DNA of 64,000 nt from Streptomyces sp. NBC_01439 (GCF_036227605.1 NZ_CP109487.1:7675001-7739000); one strand, 5' to 3'; counted from the stretch's first letter, positions 1-11,117 are shown. Notes: a model not told the origin generated them from the letters alone. Translations and numbers: made by a program.

Positions 1-2003
<2,003 letters not shown>

Positions 2004-2080
2004 AGTTGCTCGCGTCCACTGTGTTAGTTCTGAAATAACGAACAGCTGTGATGATAGCCAGCGTTCTAAATTTCATAGTG

Positions 2081-2198
2081 TTTCGGTGGTCATAGCGTTA
2101 GGGAAACGCCCGGTTACATTCCGAACCCGGAAGCTAAGCCTTTCAGCGCCGATGGTACTGCAGGGGGGACCCTGTGGGAGAGTAGGACGCCGCCGAAC
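2081..2198 (+). rRNA. rrf: 5S ribosomal RNA
   Basis: About 118 bases beginning TTTCGGTGGTCATAGCG and containing the conserved loop text CCGAACCCGGAAGCTAAGCC near 2,121, ending at the complementary CGCCGAAC. Terminal bases pair to close helix I. It follows 23S and precedes a strong terminator, so it is the last RNA of the rrn operon. Ends are accurate to a few bases. Confidence 0.96.
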
Positions 2199-2210
2199 AA
2201 TTATTGCGGA

Positions 2211-2251
2211 AGCCCCGCACCAGCCCTTTATGGGTTCGGTGCGGGGCTTTT
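2211..2251 (+). terminator. rrn operon terminator
   Basis: The perfect arms AGCCCCGCAC (2,211-2,220) and GTGCGGGGCT (2,239-2,248) form a GC-rich hairpin followed by TTTT, placed 12 bases after the 5S gene. This is a classic intrinsic terminator. Confidence 0.9.
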
Positions 2252-2337
2252 CTGCGTTCAGGACACGTGTGCGGTCTCCTGTAGGGTCAGGAGGCATCGA
2301 ACGACCACATTTCTACAGTCACAGTGGAGGCCCCCGG

Positions 2338-2928
2338 GTGGAGGTCCAGGAGACTCGGGTTCAGACTGACCGAATTTTCACCATTCCCAACATCCTGAGC
2401 ATGGCTCGCCTCGCCGGCGTACCCCTGTTCTTGTGGTTGATCCTTGCGGAGTACGACGGGTGGGCCCTGGCCGTCCTCATGCTCAGCGGGATCAGCGACT
2501 ACCTCGACGGGAAGCTCGCGCGGCGCTGGAATCAGATCAGCAAGCTCGGCCGGCTGCTCGATCCTGCCGCGGACCGGCTCTACATCCTGTCGACGCTCTT
2601 CGGTCTGACTTATCGCGGGCTTCTGCCGCTGTGGCTCACCGGAGCGTTGCTGGCGCGCGAGCTGATGTTGCTGGTCATGGTGTGGATCCTGCGCCGTCAC
2701 GGATATCCGCCGCCGCAGGTCAACTTCCTCGGCAAGGCCGCCACCTTCAACCTGATGTACGCGTTTCCGTTGCTGCTGCTCAGTGACGGAAGCGGCTGGT
2801 TGGCCTGGTTGGCGTCAGTTTTCGGATGGGCGTTCGCTGTATGGGGTACAACCCTCTACTGGTGGGCAGGAATCCTTTACGTGGTTCAAGTCCGCCGTCT
2901 GGTGAAGGCTGACACCACGGCCGATTGA
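2338..2928 (+). CDS. CDP-alcohol phosphatidyltransferase family membrane protein
   Basis: A 196-residue integral membrane enzyme of the CDP-alcohol phosphatidyltransferase family, which transfers a phosphatidyl group from CDP-diacylglycerol to an alcohol at the cytoplasmic membrane. The family signature D-x2-D-G-x2-A-R-x8-G-x3-D-x3-D is intact ([11 protein letters not shown], then [10 protein letters not shown], about residues 55-80), followed by several hydrophobic segments. The acceptor alcohol (glycerol-3-phosphate, inositol phosphate or other) cannot be read from the motif. I chose the GTG at 2,338 because the frame upstream runs into the 5S RNA and terminator; the product then starts [12 protein letters not shown]. 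It stands at the head of the block leading to the nucleotidyltransferase gene, with about 100 bases between them. Confidence 0.88.
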   Translation: MEVQETRVQTDRIFTIPNILSMARLAGVPLFLWLILAEYDGWALAVLMLSGISDYLDGKLARRWNQISKLGRLLDPAADRLYILSTLFGLTYRGLLPLWLTGALLARELMLLVMVWILRRHGYPPPQVNFLGKAATFNLMYAFPLLLLSDGSGWLAWLASVFGWAFAVWGTTLYWWAGILYVVQVRRLVKADTTAD

Positions 2929-3028
2929 GCCCGCCCGGCGCCGGATGACGCGGAGGAGTCGCGGAGTCACCGACCGAGACGGGCGAGGGTCGGCACGACT
3001 GTCGTCTCCCAAGGAGGACTCTTCCGAC

Positions 3029-5524
3029 ATGAAGGCCGTCGTGATGGCCGGTGGCGAGGGCACGCGTCTTCGCCCCATGACGTCGAGCATGCCCAAGCCG
3101 CTCCTGCCGGTGGCCAACCGGCCGATCATGGAGCATGTGCTCAGGCTGCTCAAGCGGCACGGGCTCAGCGAGACCGTGGTCACCGTGCAGTTCCTGGCGT
3201 CACTCGTCAAGAACTATTTCGGGGATGGCGAAGAGCTCGGAATGGAGCTCACCTACGCCCATGAGGAGAAGCCACTCGGGACCGCCGGCAGCGTCAAGAA
3301 TGCCGAGGAGGCACTGAAGGACGACGCCTTCGTCGTCATTTCCGGCGATGCGCTCACCGACTTCGACCTCACCGATCTGATCCGCTTCCACAAAGAGAAG
3401 GGAGCCCTCGTCACGGTGTGCCTGACCCGGGTGCCGAACCCACTGGAATTCGGCATCACGATCGTGGACGAGGCGGGCAAGGTCGAACGGTTCCTGGAGA
3501 AGCCGACCTGGGGGCAGGTGTTCTCGGACACCGTCAACACCGGCATCTACGTCATGGAGCCCGAGGTCTTCGACTACGTGGATCCCGATGTCTCCGTCGA
3601 CTGGTCCGGTGACGTCTTCCCCCAGCTGATGAAGGAAGGCCGGCCCATCTACGGCTACGTCGCCGAGGGCTACTGGGAGGACGTCGGCACGCACGAGAGC
3701 TACGTCAAGGCGCAGGCCGACGTGCTCGAGGGCAAGGTCCAGATCGAGATGGACGGCTTCGAGATCTCCCCCGGGGTGTGGATCGCCGAAGGGGCCGAGG
3801 TGAGCCCCGACGCGGTGCTCCGCGGGCCGCTCTACATCGGGGACTACGCCAAGGTCGAAGCCGGCGCGGAAATCCGCGAGCACACCGTCATCGGGTCGAA
3901 CGTCGTCGTCAAGAGCGGGGCCTTCCTGCACCGGGCCGTCGTCCACGACAACGTGTACATCGGACCGCACAGCAATCTGCGTGGCTGCGTCATCGGGAAG
4001 AACACCGACATCATGCGGGCCGCGCGGATCGAGGACGGCGCCGTCATCGGCGACGAGTGCCTCATCGGTGAGGAATCCATCGTCCAGGGGAACGTGCGGG
4101 TCTACCCCTTCAAGACGATCGAGGCCGGTGCCTTCGTCAACGAGTCGGTTATCTGGGAGTCCCGCGGCCAGGCGCACCTGTTCGGCGCGCGCGGGGTCTC
4201 CGGAATCCTGAACGTGGAGATCACCCCGGAAGTGGTGGTCCGGCTCGCCGGCGCGTACGCCACGACCCTGAAGAAGGGGGCGACTGTCACCACGGCCCGT
4301 GACCACTCCCGAGGCGCCAGGGCGCTCAAACGGGCCGTGATCTCCGCGCTCCAGGCCAGCGCCATCAACGTACGAGACCTGGAGAACGTACCGCTGCCCG
4401 TGGCACGGCAGCAGACCGCGCGCGGCAGCGCCGGCGGGATCGTCCTACGGACCTCGCCCGGTGTGCCCGACTCGGTGGACATCATGTTCCTCGACGAGCG
4501 GGGAGCGGACCTCTCGCTCCAGGGACAGCGCAAGCTGGACCGGGTCTACGCACGCCAGGAGTACCGGCGGGCGTTCCCCGGAGAGATCGGAGACCTGCAG
4601 TTCCCGGGCAGCGTCTTCGACGCCTACACCGGCTCGCTGCTGCGGCGGGTGGACACCACCGGCATCGCCGATGCCGGGCTCAAGGTGGTCGTGGACGCCT
4701 CGAACGGAAGCGCCGGACTGGTTCTGCCCAGCCTGCTGGGCCGGCTCGGTGTGGACGCGCTGACGATCAACCCCGGGCTCGACGAGTCCCGGCCGACCGA
4801 GACCAGGGAATCCCGGCGGGCCGGGCTGGTGCGGCTGGGAGAGATCGTGGCCTCCGCGAGGGCCGCCTTCGGGGTGCGGTTCGACCCGGTGGGCGAGCGG
4901 ATCTCGCTGGTGGACGAGCGCGGGCGGATCATCGAGGACGACCGGGCGCTCCTGGTGATGCTCGACCTGGTGGCCGCGGAGAAGCGCAGCGGCAAGGTCG
5001 CGCTGCCGGTGACCACGACCAGGGTGGCCGAGCAGGTGGCGGCCTACCACGGCACACAGGTCGAGTGGACGACGACCTCGCCCGACGACCTGACCCGGGT
5101 GGGCCGCGCGGAGAACACCATCTTCGGCGGCGACGGCCAGGGCGGCTTCATCGTTCCCGAGTTCAGCAGCGTCTTCGACGGTTCGGCCGCCTTCGTACAA
5201 CTGCTCGGGTTGGTGGCGCGCACACAGCTCACGCTGAGCCAGATCGACGCCCGGATCCCGCGGGCCCACGTGCTCAAGCGGGACGTTTCGACGCCGTGGG
5301 CGGTGAAGGGGCTCGTCATGCGGCGGGTCGTGGAGGCGGCCGGTGACCGGCAGGTGGACACCACGGACGGGGTGCGGGTGGTCGAGGCCGACGGACGGTG
5401 GGCGCTGGTCCTGCCGGACCCGGCGGAAGCGGTGACCCACCTGTGGGCCGAGGGCCCCGACGGCGGCACCGCGCAGGCCCTGCTCGACGAGTGGGCGGGC
5501 GTCGTGGAGGGCGCCGGGCAGTGA
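3029..5524 (+). CDS. Mannose-1-phosphate guanylyltransferase-like protein fused to a degenerate phosphomannomutase domain
   Basis: An 831-residue two-enzyme fusion. Residues 1 to about 235 form a sugar-nucleotide transferase with the signature [11 protein letters not shown] and the lysine in MPKPLLPV. Residues 255-370 are left-handed beta-helix hexapeptide repeats. From about 400 on the chain follows the phosphoglucomutase/phosphomannomutase fold. There, the catalytic phosphoserine loop (TASHNP in active enzymes) reads [11 protein letters not shown], the metal loop DGDGDR reads DPVGER, and the sugar loop GExSGH reads GGDGQGGF, so the mutase half is probably inactive. A likely role is GDP-mannose (or another NDP-sugar) supply for mannosylated lipids and glycoproteins, with the mutase half as sensor or scaffold; that role is inference. 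The ATG at 3,029 has the ribosome site AAGGAGG at 3,011. Confidence 0.87.
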   Translation: MKAVVMAGGEGTRLRPMTSSMPKPLLPVANRPIMEHVLRLLKRHGLSETVVTVQFLASLVKNYFGDGEELGMELTYAHEEKPLGTAGSVKNAEEALKDDAFVVISGDALTDFDLTDLIRFHKEKGALVTVCLTRVPNPLEFGITIVDEAGKVERFLEKPTWGQVFSDTVNTGIYVMEPEVFDYVDPDVSVDWSGDVFPQLMKEGRPIYGYVAEGYWEDVGTHESYVKAQADVLEGKVQIEMDGFEISPGVWIAEGAEVSPDAVLRGPLYIGDYAKVEAGAEIREHTVIGSNVVVKSGAFLHRAVVHDNVYIGPHSNLRGCVIGKNTDIMRAARIEDGAVIGDECLIGEESIVQGNVRVYPFKTIEAGAFVNESVIWESRGQAHLFGARGVSGILNVEITPEVVVRLAGAYATTLKKGATVTTARDHSRGARALKRAVISALQASAINVRDLENVPLPVARQQTARGSAGGIVLRTSPGVPDSVDIMFLDERGADLSLQGQRKLDRVYARQEYRRAFPGEIGDLQFPGSVFDAYTGSLLRRVDTTGIADAGLKVVVDASNGSAGLVLPSLLGRLGVDALTINPGLDESRPTETRESRRAGLVRLGEIVASARAAFGVRFDPVGERISLVDERGRIIEDDRALLVMLDLVAAEKRSGKVALPVTTTRVAEQVAAYHGTQVEWTTTSPDDLTRVGRAENTIFGGDGQGGFIVPEFSSVFDGSAAFVQLLGLVARTQLTLSQIDARIPRAHVLKRDVSTPWAVKGLVMRRVVEAAGDRQVDTTDGVRVVEADGRWALVLPDPAEAVTHLWAEGPDGGTAQALLDEWAGVVEGAGQ

Positions 5525-5555
5525 GTGCCCGGCACGCGATGACGTAGCGCGGAAG

Positions 5556-5598
5556 TCCGGTGGGCCGGGCGCGGGGAGTGCCGGCCCGGCCCACCGGA
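5556..5598 (+). terminator. Long GC-rich hairpin after the nucleotidyltransferase gene
   Basis: The perfect 15-base arms TCCGGTGGGCCGGGC (5,556-5,570) and GCCCGGCCCACCGGA (5,584-5,598) flank a 13-base loop in the gap between two rightward genes. It lacks a T run, as is usual for Streptomyces terminators. Confidence 0.7.
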
Positions 5599-5644
5599 TG
5601 GACGCATTGGGTGAGTGTGCTGCCGACATGCGACGATGTGCGGC

Positions 5645-6544
5645 ATGTCGCAGCCGCCCCACAACCGGACTTCGGCGTCTCCTGTGCCCGCGCGCCCGGA
5701 CGCTTCCATGTCGCTGCTGACGCACGTGATGGACCACAGTCTCGACGAGGGCTACGCGGAGGCGGCGGCCCGGCGCGAGGCGGAGGGTACGGCGGGTCTG
5801 CCGCGGACCCTCAAGGCCAAACTGGGGCTCGCCGCCGGGCTCGTCGTCACCGCCATGGTCGTCACGCTCGGTGCGGCCGAGGCGCAGATAGCCGCGCCGG
5901 TGCTGGCCAAGGAGCGTCAGGAACTGATCGACCGGGTGGAGCGGGCGGACGACCGCGCGCACGGCCTGGAGCGTGACATCGACCGCCTCAGGACCGATGT
6001 CGCGGGCCGCCAGCGTGCGGCACTGAAGCAGCCCGGCGGGGGCCAGGGCGAGCTCGTGGCCCTGCTGGCGGGTGCCACGGAGGTCCACGGGCCGGGGATC
6101 AAACTGGTGGTGGACGACGCGAAGGGCGCGTCTTCGGGCGGTGGTGGCAAACCGCGCGAGAGCTCCGGTTTCTCGGACACCGGCCGACTCCGCGACCGTG
6201 ACCTGCAGAAGATCGTCAACGGGCTCTGGCAGTCCGGGGCGGAGGCCATCTCCATCAACGGGCAGCGGCTGACGGAACTGTCGGCGATCAGGGCCGCGGG
6301 TGACGCGATACTGGTCGACAACAGGCCGCTGGTGCCGCCGTATGAAGTGCTGGCGGTGGGGGACAAGAAACGGCTCGGCACGGCCTTCCAGGACTCGGCG
6401 GACGGACAGTACCTGCACGTGTTGCAGGAGAGCTACGGGATCCGTTACGCCCTGTCCCCGGCGGACGACCTGCGGCTGCCGGCCGCATCGAGTCTGACCG
6501 TACGAACAGCTACACCGGCAGAGCAGCAGAAGGGTGCATCGTGA
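5645..6544 (+). CDS. DUF881 membrane-anchored protein (first copy)
   Basis: A 299-residue single-pass membrane protein. After about 55 polar residues there is one transmembrane helix (LGLAAGLVVTAMVVTLGAA), then a coiled-coil stretch rich in E, R and D, then the DUF881 domain (from EVHGPGIKLVVDD to PLVPPYEVLAVGD). DUF881 proteins are encoded beside small basic protein and division genes in Gram-positive bacteria; their biochemical role is unknown. The ATG at 5,645 gives MSQPPHNRTS; an upstream in-frame ATG at 5,615 is close to the terminator hairpin and less likely. It overlaps the next gene by 4 bases (GTGA), so the two are translationally coupled. Confidence 0.85.
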   Translation: MSQPPHNRTSASPVPARPDASMSLLTHVMDHSLDEGYAEAAARREAEGTAGLPRTLKAKLGLAAGLVVTAMVVTLGAAEAQIAAPVLAKERQELIDRVERADDRAHGLERDIDRLRTDVAGRQRAALKQPGGGQGELVALLAGATEVHGPGIKLVVDDAKGASSGGGGKPRESSGFSDTGRLRDRDLQKIVNGLWQSGAEAISINGQRLTELSAIRAAGDAILVDNRPLVPPYEVLAVGDKKRLGTAFQDSADGQYLHVLQESYGIRYALSPADDLRLPAASSLTVRTATPAEQQKGAS

Positions 6545-6873
6545 TCGCGGTACTGGGCCTCTTGGCCGGAGTGGTGGCCGGACTTCTGGTCCGGCCCGAA
6601 GTGCCGGCCGTGGTGGAGCCATATCTGCCGATCGCCGTGGTGGCGGCGCTGGACGCGGTGTTCGGCGGCCTCCGCGCGATGCTGGACGGCATCTTCGTGG
6701 ACAAGGTCTTCGTGGTGTCGTTCCTGTCGAACGTGGTCGTGGCCGCGCTGATCGTCTTCCTCGGTGACAAGCTCGGGGTCGGCTCGCAGCTGTCCACGGG
6801 TGTGGTCGTGGTCCTCGGCATCCGCATCTTCTCCAACGCCGCGGCCATCCGCCGGCACGTGTTCCGGGCGTGA
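6541..6873 (+). CDS. sbp: Small basic protein family (DUF1290) membrane protein
   Basis: A 110-residue protein with three to four hydrophobic helices (MIAVLGLLAGVVAGLLV; YLPIAVVAALDAVFGG; VVSFLSNVVVAALIVFLGD; STGVVVVLGIRIF). It matches the Sbp/DUF1290 family known from Bacillus and actinobacterial division-associated clusters. The GTG start overlaps the preceding stop codon, and a DUF881 gene lies on each side, so the three proteins probably form one membrane assembly. The biochemical function is not established for the family. Confidence 0.85.
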   Translation: MIAVLGLLAGVVAGLLVRPEVPAVVEPYLPIAVVAALDAVFGGLRAMLDGIFVDKVFVVSFLSNVVVAALIVFLGDKLGVGSQLSTGVVVVLGIRIFSNAAAIRRHVFRA

Positions 6874-6878
6874 GGCCG

Positions 6879-7895
6879 ATGAGCACGAACGACAGCCCCG
6901 AGGAGCAGGGGGGCGCGGGCCGGCCGCCGGAGCCCCCGAAGGCCCCGGAGCCCACGAAGTCTCCGGAGGGCCCGCAGCCCTCGACGGCGCCGCAGCCCCC
7001 GACGGCGCCGCAGCCTCCAAAGACGCCGCAGCCCCCGAGGGCACCTGGGACCCCGCAGTCTCCGGAGTCCCTGCGGCCCGCGCAGTCCTCGGAGCCCCCG
7101 AAGTCGCCACGACCCCTGCAGTCGCCGGAACCGCAGGAGGCGTCGGAGCCGTCCAAGGAGGTACCGGGGCAGCCGGAGGAGACCGGTCGGCAGCGGCTCG
7201 CGGCCGGGCTGTGGCCACCGCGGGTGAGCCGCGCCCAACTGATTGTGGCGCTGCTGCTGTTCGTCCTGGGGCTGGGACTCGCGATCCAGGTCCGGTCCAA
7301 CAGCGACTCCAGCGCGCTGCGCGGGGCCCGCCAGGAGGACCTCGTACGGATCCTCGACGAGCTCGACGGACGGACCAAGCGCCTGGAGGACGAGAAGCAG
7401 CGGCTGGAGGACCAGCGCAAGGAACTGGAGAGCAGCTCCAACCAGGCCGAGGAGGCCCGCAAGCAGACGGTCGAGAAGGAACGCCAACTCGGCATCCTGG
7501 CCGGTACGGTGGCAGCCCAAGGACCGGGCATCACGCTGAAGATCACGGATCTCACGGGTCAGGTGCAGTCCGACCAGTTGCTGGACACGCTTCAGGAGCT
7601 GCGGGCGGCGGGGGCCGAGGCGATCCAGATCAACGGCGTGCGCATCGTGGCGGGCTCGTACTTCTCGGACGAGAACGGCGGGGTCTCCATCGACGGCAAG
7701 AAGATCACACAACCCTACGAATTCAAGGTCATCGGCAAGCCCCAGGATCTGGAGCCCGCGTTGAACATCCCCGGCGGTGTCGTCCAGACGCTGGAGAAGG
7801 AGCAGGCCACCGTCGCCGTCACACGGTCGGCGAAGATCGTTGTGGATGCCTTGCGGGCTGCGAAGCAGCCTGACTACGCTCGGTCGTCATCGTGA
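6879..7895 (+). CDS. DUF881 membrane-anchored protein (second copy) with proline-rich N-terminus
   Basis: A 338-residue protein. Residues 10-100 are a low-complexity cytoplasmic tail built from PxxP-type repeats (APQPPTAPQPPKTPQPP and similar). One transmembrane helix follows near residue 120 (LIVALLLFVLGLGLAI), then a charged coiled coil (about 150-200) and a DUF881 domain (GPGITLKITDLTG to QPYEFKVIGKP). The proline-rich tail could recruit partners, which is inference. The start is uncertain: the ATG at 6,879 (MSTNDSPEE) is used here, but a GTG at 6,870 overlapping the previous stop is equally possible. It belongs with the preceding DUF881 and Sbp genes; a 190-base gap separates it from the FHA gene. 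Confidence 0.84.
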   Translation: MSTNDSPEEQGGAGRPPEPPKAPEPTKSPEGPQPSTAPQPPTAPQPPKTPQPPRAPGTPQSPESLRPAQSSEPPKSPRPLQSPEPQEASEPSKEVPGQPEETGRQRLAAGLWPPRVSRAQLIVALLLFVLGLGLAIQVRSNSDSSALRGARQEDLVRILDELDGRTKRLEDEKQRLEDQRKELESSSNQAEEARKQTVEKERQLGILAGTVAAQGPGITLKITDLTGQVQSDQLLDTLQELRAAGAEAIQINGVRIVAGSYFSDENGGVSIDGKKITQPYEFKVIGKPQDLEPALNIPGGVVQTLEKEQATVAVTRSAKIVVDALRAAKQPDYARSSS

Positions 7896-8088
7896 TGAAT
7901 CGGAGTGAAGGGTCGAGCGGCCCACGCGGGCGGATGCCTGCGGGGGGTCGGCGCACCGAAGTCGCGGTGCGTGGTGGAAACTGTCTGGTGGTTACGGACG
8001 TTGTCAGAATGTCCGGGTCGGCAGGTGTCTGCATTCGGAGTTCGTCCTGCCCCACGGGCGGGTCTGTTTCAGTCAAGGGGAATCGCCC

Positions 8089-8928
8089 GTGAAGTTGTTT
8101 GAGAAGTTGTTCGGCAAGAAGAACCGTGAGGAAGGCGGCGCGGCACGGCACCGCGCCGGACACGGTGAGGCGGAAGGGCAGGGCGACCGGCCGCTCTTCC
8201 GTGACGAGGTCGCCGGCGCGGGGGATGTTTCGGGTGCCCCCGGCGCGTCGGCTGTTGACCCTGCTGGTACCGGACGCATAGGTTTCGGTGGACCATCAAC
8301 CTCAAGTGCGGGTGGAGGGTTTGCCCCCGACCCGTATGCCACCAATGCATCCGCGGGGCAGCCGCGGCGCGAGGAGCCGTCCATGTCGGCCGAGCAGATT
8401 TGCAGCAGGTGCGGACACCGCAGCGATGCGGCCAGTCGGTTCTGCTCGAACTGCGGTGCGCCGCTGCGGGCGGGTCTGACGCCGGAGCGTGCCTCGGAGA
8501 CCACGTCCACGATCTCGATCTCGGGCCTCGAGGCCTACGAGGCCGAGGTGTCCGGACAACCGCACGTGTCGTCCTCCTCGCTGTCCCCCGAGGCGCAGGC
8601 CGCGGTGGAAGCGCTGCCCCCCGGTTCCGCTCTGCTCATCGTGCGGCGCGGTCCCAACTCCGGGAGCCGTTTCCTGCTGGACGGTGAGCTGACCACGGCC
8701 GGCCGCCACCCGCAGAGCGACATCTTCCTGGACGACGTCACCGTCTCCCGGCGGCACGTCGAATTCCGCAGGGGCCAGGAGGGCGGCTTCACCGTCGCCG
8801 ACGTCGGCAGCCTCAACGGCACGTACGTGAACCGTGAACCGATCGACTCCGTCGCCCTGCAGAACGGCGACGAGGTGCAGATCGGCAAGTACCGGCTGGT
8901 CTTCTACGCGAGCCTGCGGGGCATCTGA
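8089..8928 (+). CDS. garA: FHA-domain regulator of GarA/OdhI type with zinc ribbon
   Basis: A 279-residue protein. A zinc-ribbon-like module (CSRCGHRSDAASRFCSNC) sits around residues 105-125. A threonine-rich phosphorylation motif follows (ETTSTISI, T138/T139/T141). The C-terminal 95 residues are an FHA domain with GRHPQSDI, SRRHVEF and SLNGTYVN. In mycobacteria and corynebacteria GarA/OdhI is phosphorylated at an ETT motif by PknB/PknG kinases, folds onto its own FHA domain and stops inhibiting 2-oxoglutarate dehydrogenase and glutamate dehydrogenase. The N-terminal half is longer than in GarA. The GTG start has ribosome site AAGGGGA 8 bases upstream. Confidence 0.88.
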   Translation: MKLFEKLFGKKNREEGGAARHRAGHGEAEGQGDRPLFRDEVAGAGDVSGAPGASAVDPAGTGRIGFGGPSTSSAGGGFAPDPYATNASAGQPRREEPSMSAEQICSRCGHRSDAASRFCSNCGAPLRAGLTPERASETTSTISISGLEAYEAEVSGQPHVSSSSLSPEAQAAVEALPPGSALLIVRRGPNSGSRFLLDGELTTAGRHPQSDIFLDDVTVSRRHVEFRRGQEGGFTVADVGSLNGTYVNREPIDSVALQNGDEVQIGKYRLVFYASLRGI

Positions 8929-8947
8929 CCCTCAAAGGGAAGGTTCC

Positions 8948-9730
8948 ATGCTGCGTACCCCGACCGGCGGTGCCCCGAGGAGTGGCGCCGCCGGCACCGC
9001 CGGCACCGCCGGCCCGGCCGGGCGGCTGGTGAGCATCGGCACGGTGCTCACCACGCTGCGTGACGAATTCCCCGAAGTCACCATCTCGAAGATCCGTTTT
9101 CTGGAGGCGGAGGGACTCGTCGAGCCCCGGCGCACACCTTCGGGATACCGCAAGTTCAGCACCGAAGACGTGGAGCGGCTCGCTCGGATCCTGCGCCTGC
9201 AGCGCGACCACTACCTACCGCTGAAGGTCATCCGCGAGCAGCTCGACGCGCTCGCCCGCGGGGAGCAGATCCGCATTCCGGCACCGACCGCGCACGGGGA
9301 CGCCACCGATCCTGCCGGACCGGCGGCCGTCTACGGGGAAGCGGGACAGGAGCGGCCCACCGTGGCCCGGGTGGGCCGGGCCGAGCTCCTCGCGGCCGCC
9401 GGGGTGGACGAGGTGCAGCTGGTCGAGTGGGAGTCGTACGGGCTGCTGGCCGAAGGCGCCGACGGCGGATTCGACGCCGAGGCGGTGACGGTGGCCCGAC
9501 TGGTGGCCGACCTGGGCCGTTTCGGGTTGGAGCCGCGGCACCTGCGTGCGATGAAGGCCGCCGCGGACCGCGAGGCCGGGCTGGTGGAGCAGGTGGTGGC
9601 ACCGCTGCGCCGGCACCGCAATCCGCAGACGAGGGCCCATGCGGAGGCCACTTTGAAGGAGCTCGCGGGACTGTCCGTGCGGCTCCACGAGGCGTTCGTA
9701 CAGACCGCTCTCGGGGTCCGACTGCCCTGA
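8948..9730 (+). CDS. ftsR: MerR-family regulator FtsR
   Basis: A 260-residue MerR-type DNA-binding protein. After a glycine/alanine-rich leader of about 30 residues, the winged-helix DNA-binding domain reads TLRDEFPEVTISKIRFLEAEG, with LVEPRRTPSGYRKFS as the wing. The C-terminal half is a long helical segment without the cysteines of metal-sensing MerR proteins. Position directly downstream of the FHA gene (19-base gap) and sequence fit FtsR, which activates ftsZ in Corynebacterium. Whether it controls ftsZ here is inference. The ATG at 8,948 is preceded by AAGGGAAGG. Confidence 0.85.
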   Translation: MLRTPTGGAPRSGAAGTAGTAGPAGRLVSIGTVLTTLRDEFPEVTISKIRFLEAEGLVEPRRTPSGYRKFSTEDVERLARILRLQRDHYLPLKVIREQLDALARGEQIRIPAPTAHGDATDPAGPAAVYGEAGQERPTVARVGRAELLAAAGVDEVQLVEWESYGLLAEGADGGFDAEAVTVARLVADLGRFGLEPRHLRAMKAAADREAGLVEQVVAPLRRHRNPQTRAHAEATLKELAGLSVRLHEAFVQTALGVRLP

Positions 9731-9781
9731 GGTGGGGGGCCCGACTACCCAAACCTGTCGAGCAGGTCCTAGGGTTACTGT

Positions 9782-10255
9782 GTGAACGAGCTCGACGTTG
9801 TGGGTGTCCGGGTGGAAATGCCCTCCAACCAACCGATCGTGCTCCTGCGTGAAGTGGGAGGCGACCGGTACCTCCCCATCTGGATCGGTCCAGGGGAGGC
9901 GACCGCCATTGCCTTCGCGCAGCAGGGGATGGCCCCTGCTCGACCGCTGACGCACGACCTGTTCAAGGACGTGCTGGAGGCGATCGGCGAGGAGCTCACC
10001 GAGGTCCGGATCACGGATCTGCGGGAGGGCGTCTTCTACGCGGAGCTCGTCTTCGCCAGCGGGGTCGAGGTGAGTGCGCGTCCTTCCGACGCCATAGCCC
10101 TCGCCCTGCGGACGGGGACGCCGATCTACGGCAGTGACGGCGTGCTGGACGACGCCGGAATCGCCATTCCGGACGAGCAGGAGGACGAGGTGGAGAAGTT
10201 CCGCGAGTTCCTCGACCAGATCTCACCGGAGGACTTCGGCACCGGCCCGCAGTGA
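9782..10255 (+). CDS. Bifunctional nuclease domain (DUF151/BFN) protein
   Basis: A 157-residue soluble protein of the BFN family (MNELDVVGVRVEMPSNQPIV; LPIWIGPGEATAIAF; ARPSDAIALALR). Plant family members have combined RNase/DNase activity; the bacterial role is unclear. The acidic C-terminus (EQEDEVEKF) is typical. A possible -10 box TAGGGT at 9,770-9,775 lies only 6 bases before the GTG start, suggesting a leaderless transcript. It sits between two MerR genes in the same orientation. Confidence 0.85.
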   Translation: MNELDVVGVRVEMPSNQPIVLLREVGGDRYLPIWIGPGEATAIAFAQQGMAPARPLTHDLFKDVLEAIGEELTEVRITDLREGVFYAELVFASGVEVSARPSDAIALALRTGTPIYGSDGVLDDAGIAIPDEQEDEVEKFREFLDQISPEDFGTGPQ

Positions 10256-10347
10256 GGTGTCGGCCGCGTCGTCCTCGGGGATCCTCAGGCCATTCGATTA
10301 GCCTTTCCACGCAAAGGGATACGGGAAACCACTCTCAGGGTGATTAT

Positions 10348-10403
10348 CACTCGGCGTGCCGAGTGTGGCGATCGTTGACGCACCCCTGGTGACTGCCTAC
10401 CTT
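10348..10403 (+). promoter_or_regulatory. Promoter with perfect upstream palindrome before the second MerR gene
   Basis: A -35 box TTGACG (10,375-10,380), a 17-base spacer and a -10 box TACCTT (10,398-10,403) make a good vegetative promoter. Nine bases upstream of the -35 lies an inverted repeat with perfect 8-base arms, CACTCGGC GT GCCGAGTG (10,348-10,365). The palindrome is a candidate operator, possibly for the MerR protein encoded just downstream. Confidence 0.65.
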
Positions 10404-10435
10404 CGAGGTGGGCAGGTCAAGGACGGAGGGTCGGC

Positions 10436-11074
10436 GTGAGGATCACGGGCGACGGTACGACCGGGGGCACCCCCGCACGGAGTGAGGCTGGGCCGTACCC
10501 GCTGCACGGCGGTTCGGTCGGTGCTGCGCGCCGTCAGCCGGAGTCGACGCCGGTCGGACCGGTGGGCGCGGACCCGGAGCCCGAGCAGATCGGATACCGC
10601 GGGCCCACGGCGTGCGCCGCGGCCGGCATCACCTACCGGCAGCTCGACTACTGGTCCCGGACCGGGCTGGTGGAGCCCAGCGTGCGGGCCGCCCACGGGG
10701 CGGGGACGCAGCGGCTCTACAGCTTCCGCGACGTCGTGCTCCTCAAGATCGTCAAGCGTTTCCTGGACACCGGGGTGGCGCTGCAGAACATCCGCACGGC
10801 GGTCCAGCACCTGCACGACCGGGAGCTCTCGGACCTCGAACGGATGACGCTGATGAGCGACGGCGCCACCGTGTACGAGTGCACCTCGCCGGACCAGGTC
10901 GTCAGCCTGCTCCAGGGCGGGCAGGGCGTCTTCGGCATTGCCGTGGGCGTGGTGTGGCGCGACGTCGAGAGCGCGCTGTCGCAGCTCCACGGGGAGCGCG
11001 TGGACACGGGCGAGACCCTGGTGCGGCACAACCCGACGGACGAGCTGGCCGCCCGCCGCAACCGGGCCGTCTGA
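10436..11074 (+). CDS. MerR-family transcriptional regulator
   Basis: A 212-residue regulator. About 60 low-complexity residues precede a MerR helix-turn-helix (ACAAAGITYRQLDYWSRTGL, wing GAGTQRLYSFRDVV, roughly residues 58-100) and a helical dimerisation segment. The C-terminal part (TLMSDGATVYECTSPDQVV) resembles small effector or contact domains seen in actinobacterial MerR proteins, without metal-binding cysteines. The GTG at 10,436 has GGAGGG 6 bases upstream. Conserved neighbourhood with FtsR, BFN and FHA genes argues for a housekeeping role; the target genes cannot be read from sequence. Confidence 0.84.
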   Translation: MRITGDGTTGGTPARSEAGPYPLHGGSVGAARRQPESTPVGPVGADPEPEQIGYRGPTACAAAGITYRQLDYWSRTGLVEPSVRAAHGAGTQRLYSFRDVVLLKIVKRFLDTGVALQNIRTAVQHLHDRELSDLERMTLMSDGATVYECTSPDQVVSLLQGGQGVFGIAVGVVWRDVESALSQLHGERVDTGETLVRHNPTDELAARRNRAV

Positions 11075-11117
11075 CCCGATCCGGGGCATTGTCAGTGGCG
11101 TAGGGCAGCATCGGGCT

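Noticed and set aside
2878..2900. GGTTCAAGTCC, reminiscent of a tRNA T-loop
   Set aside because: No acceptor stem or anticodon arm around it; it lies inside the phosphatidyltransferase coding sequence.
4445..7555. A 1,036-codon open frame on the minus strand
   Set aside because: Mirror frame of the nucleotidyltransferase and DUF881 genes caused by high third-position GC; Arg/Ser/Pro-rich with no domain.
10938..11117. A longer N-terminus for DNA polymerase IV
   Set aside because: It would overlap the MerR gene and adds non-homologous residues before the conserved start of the polymerase.
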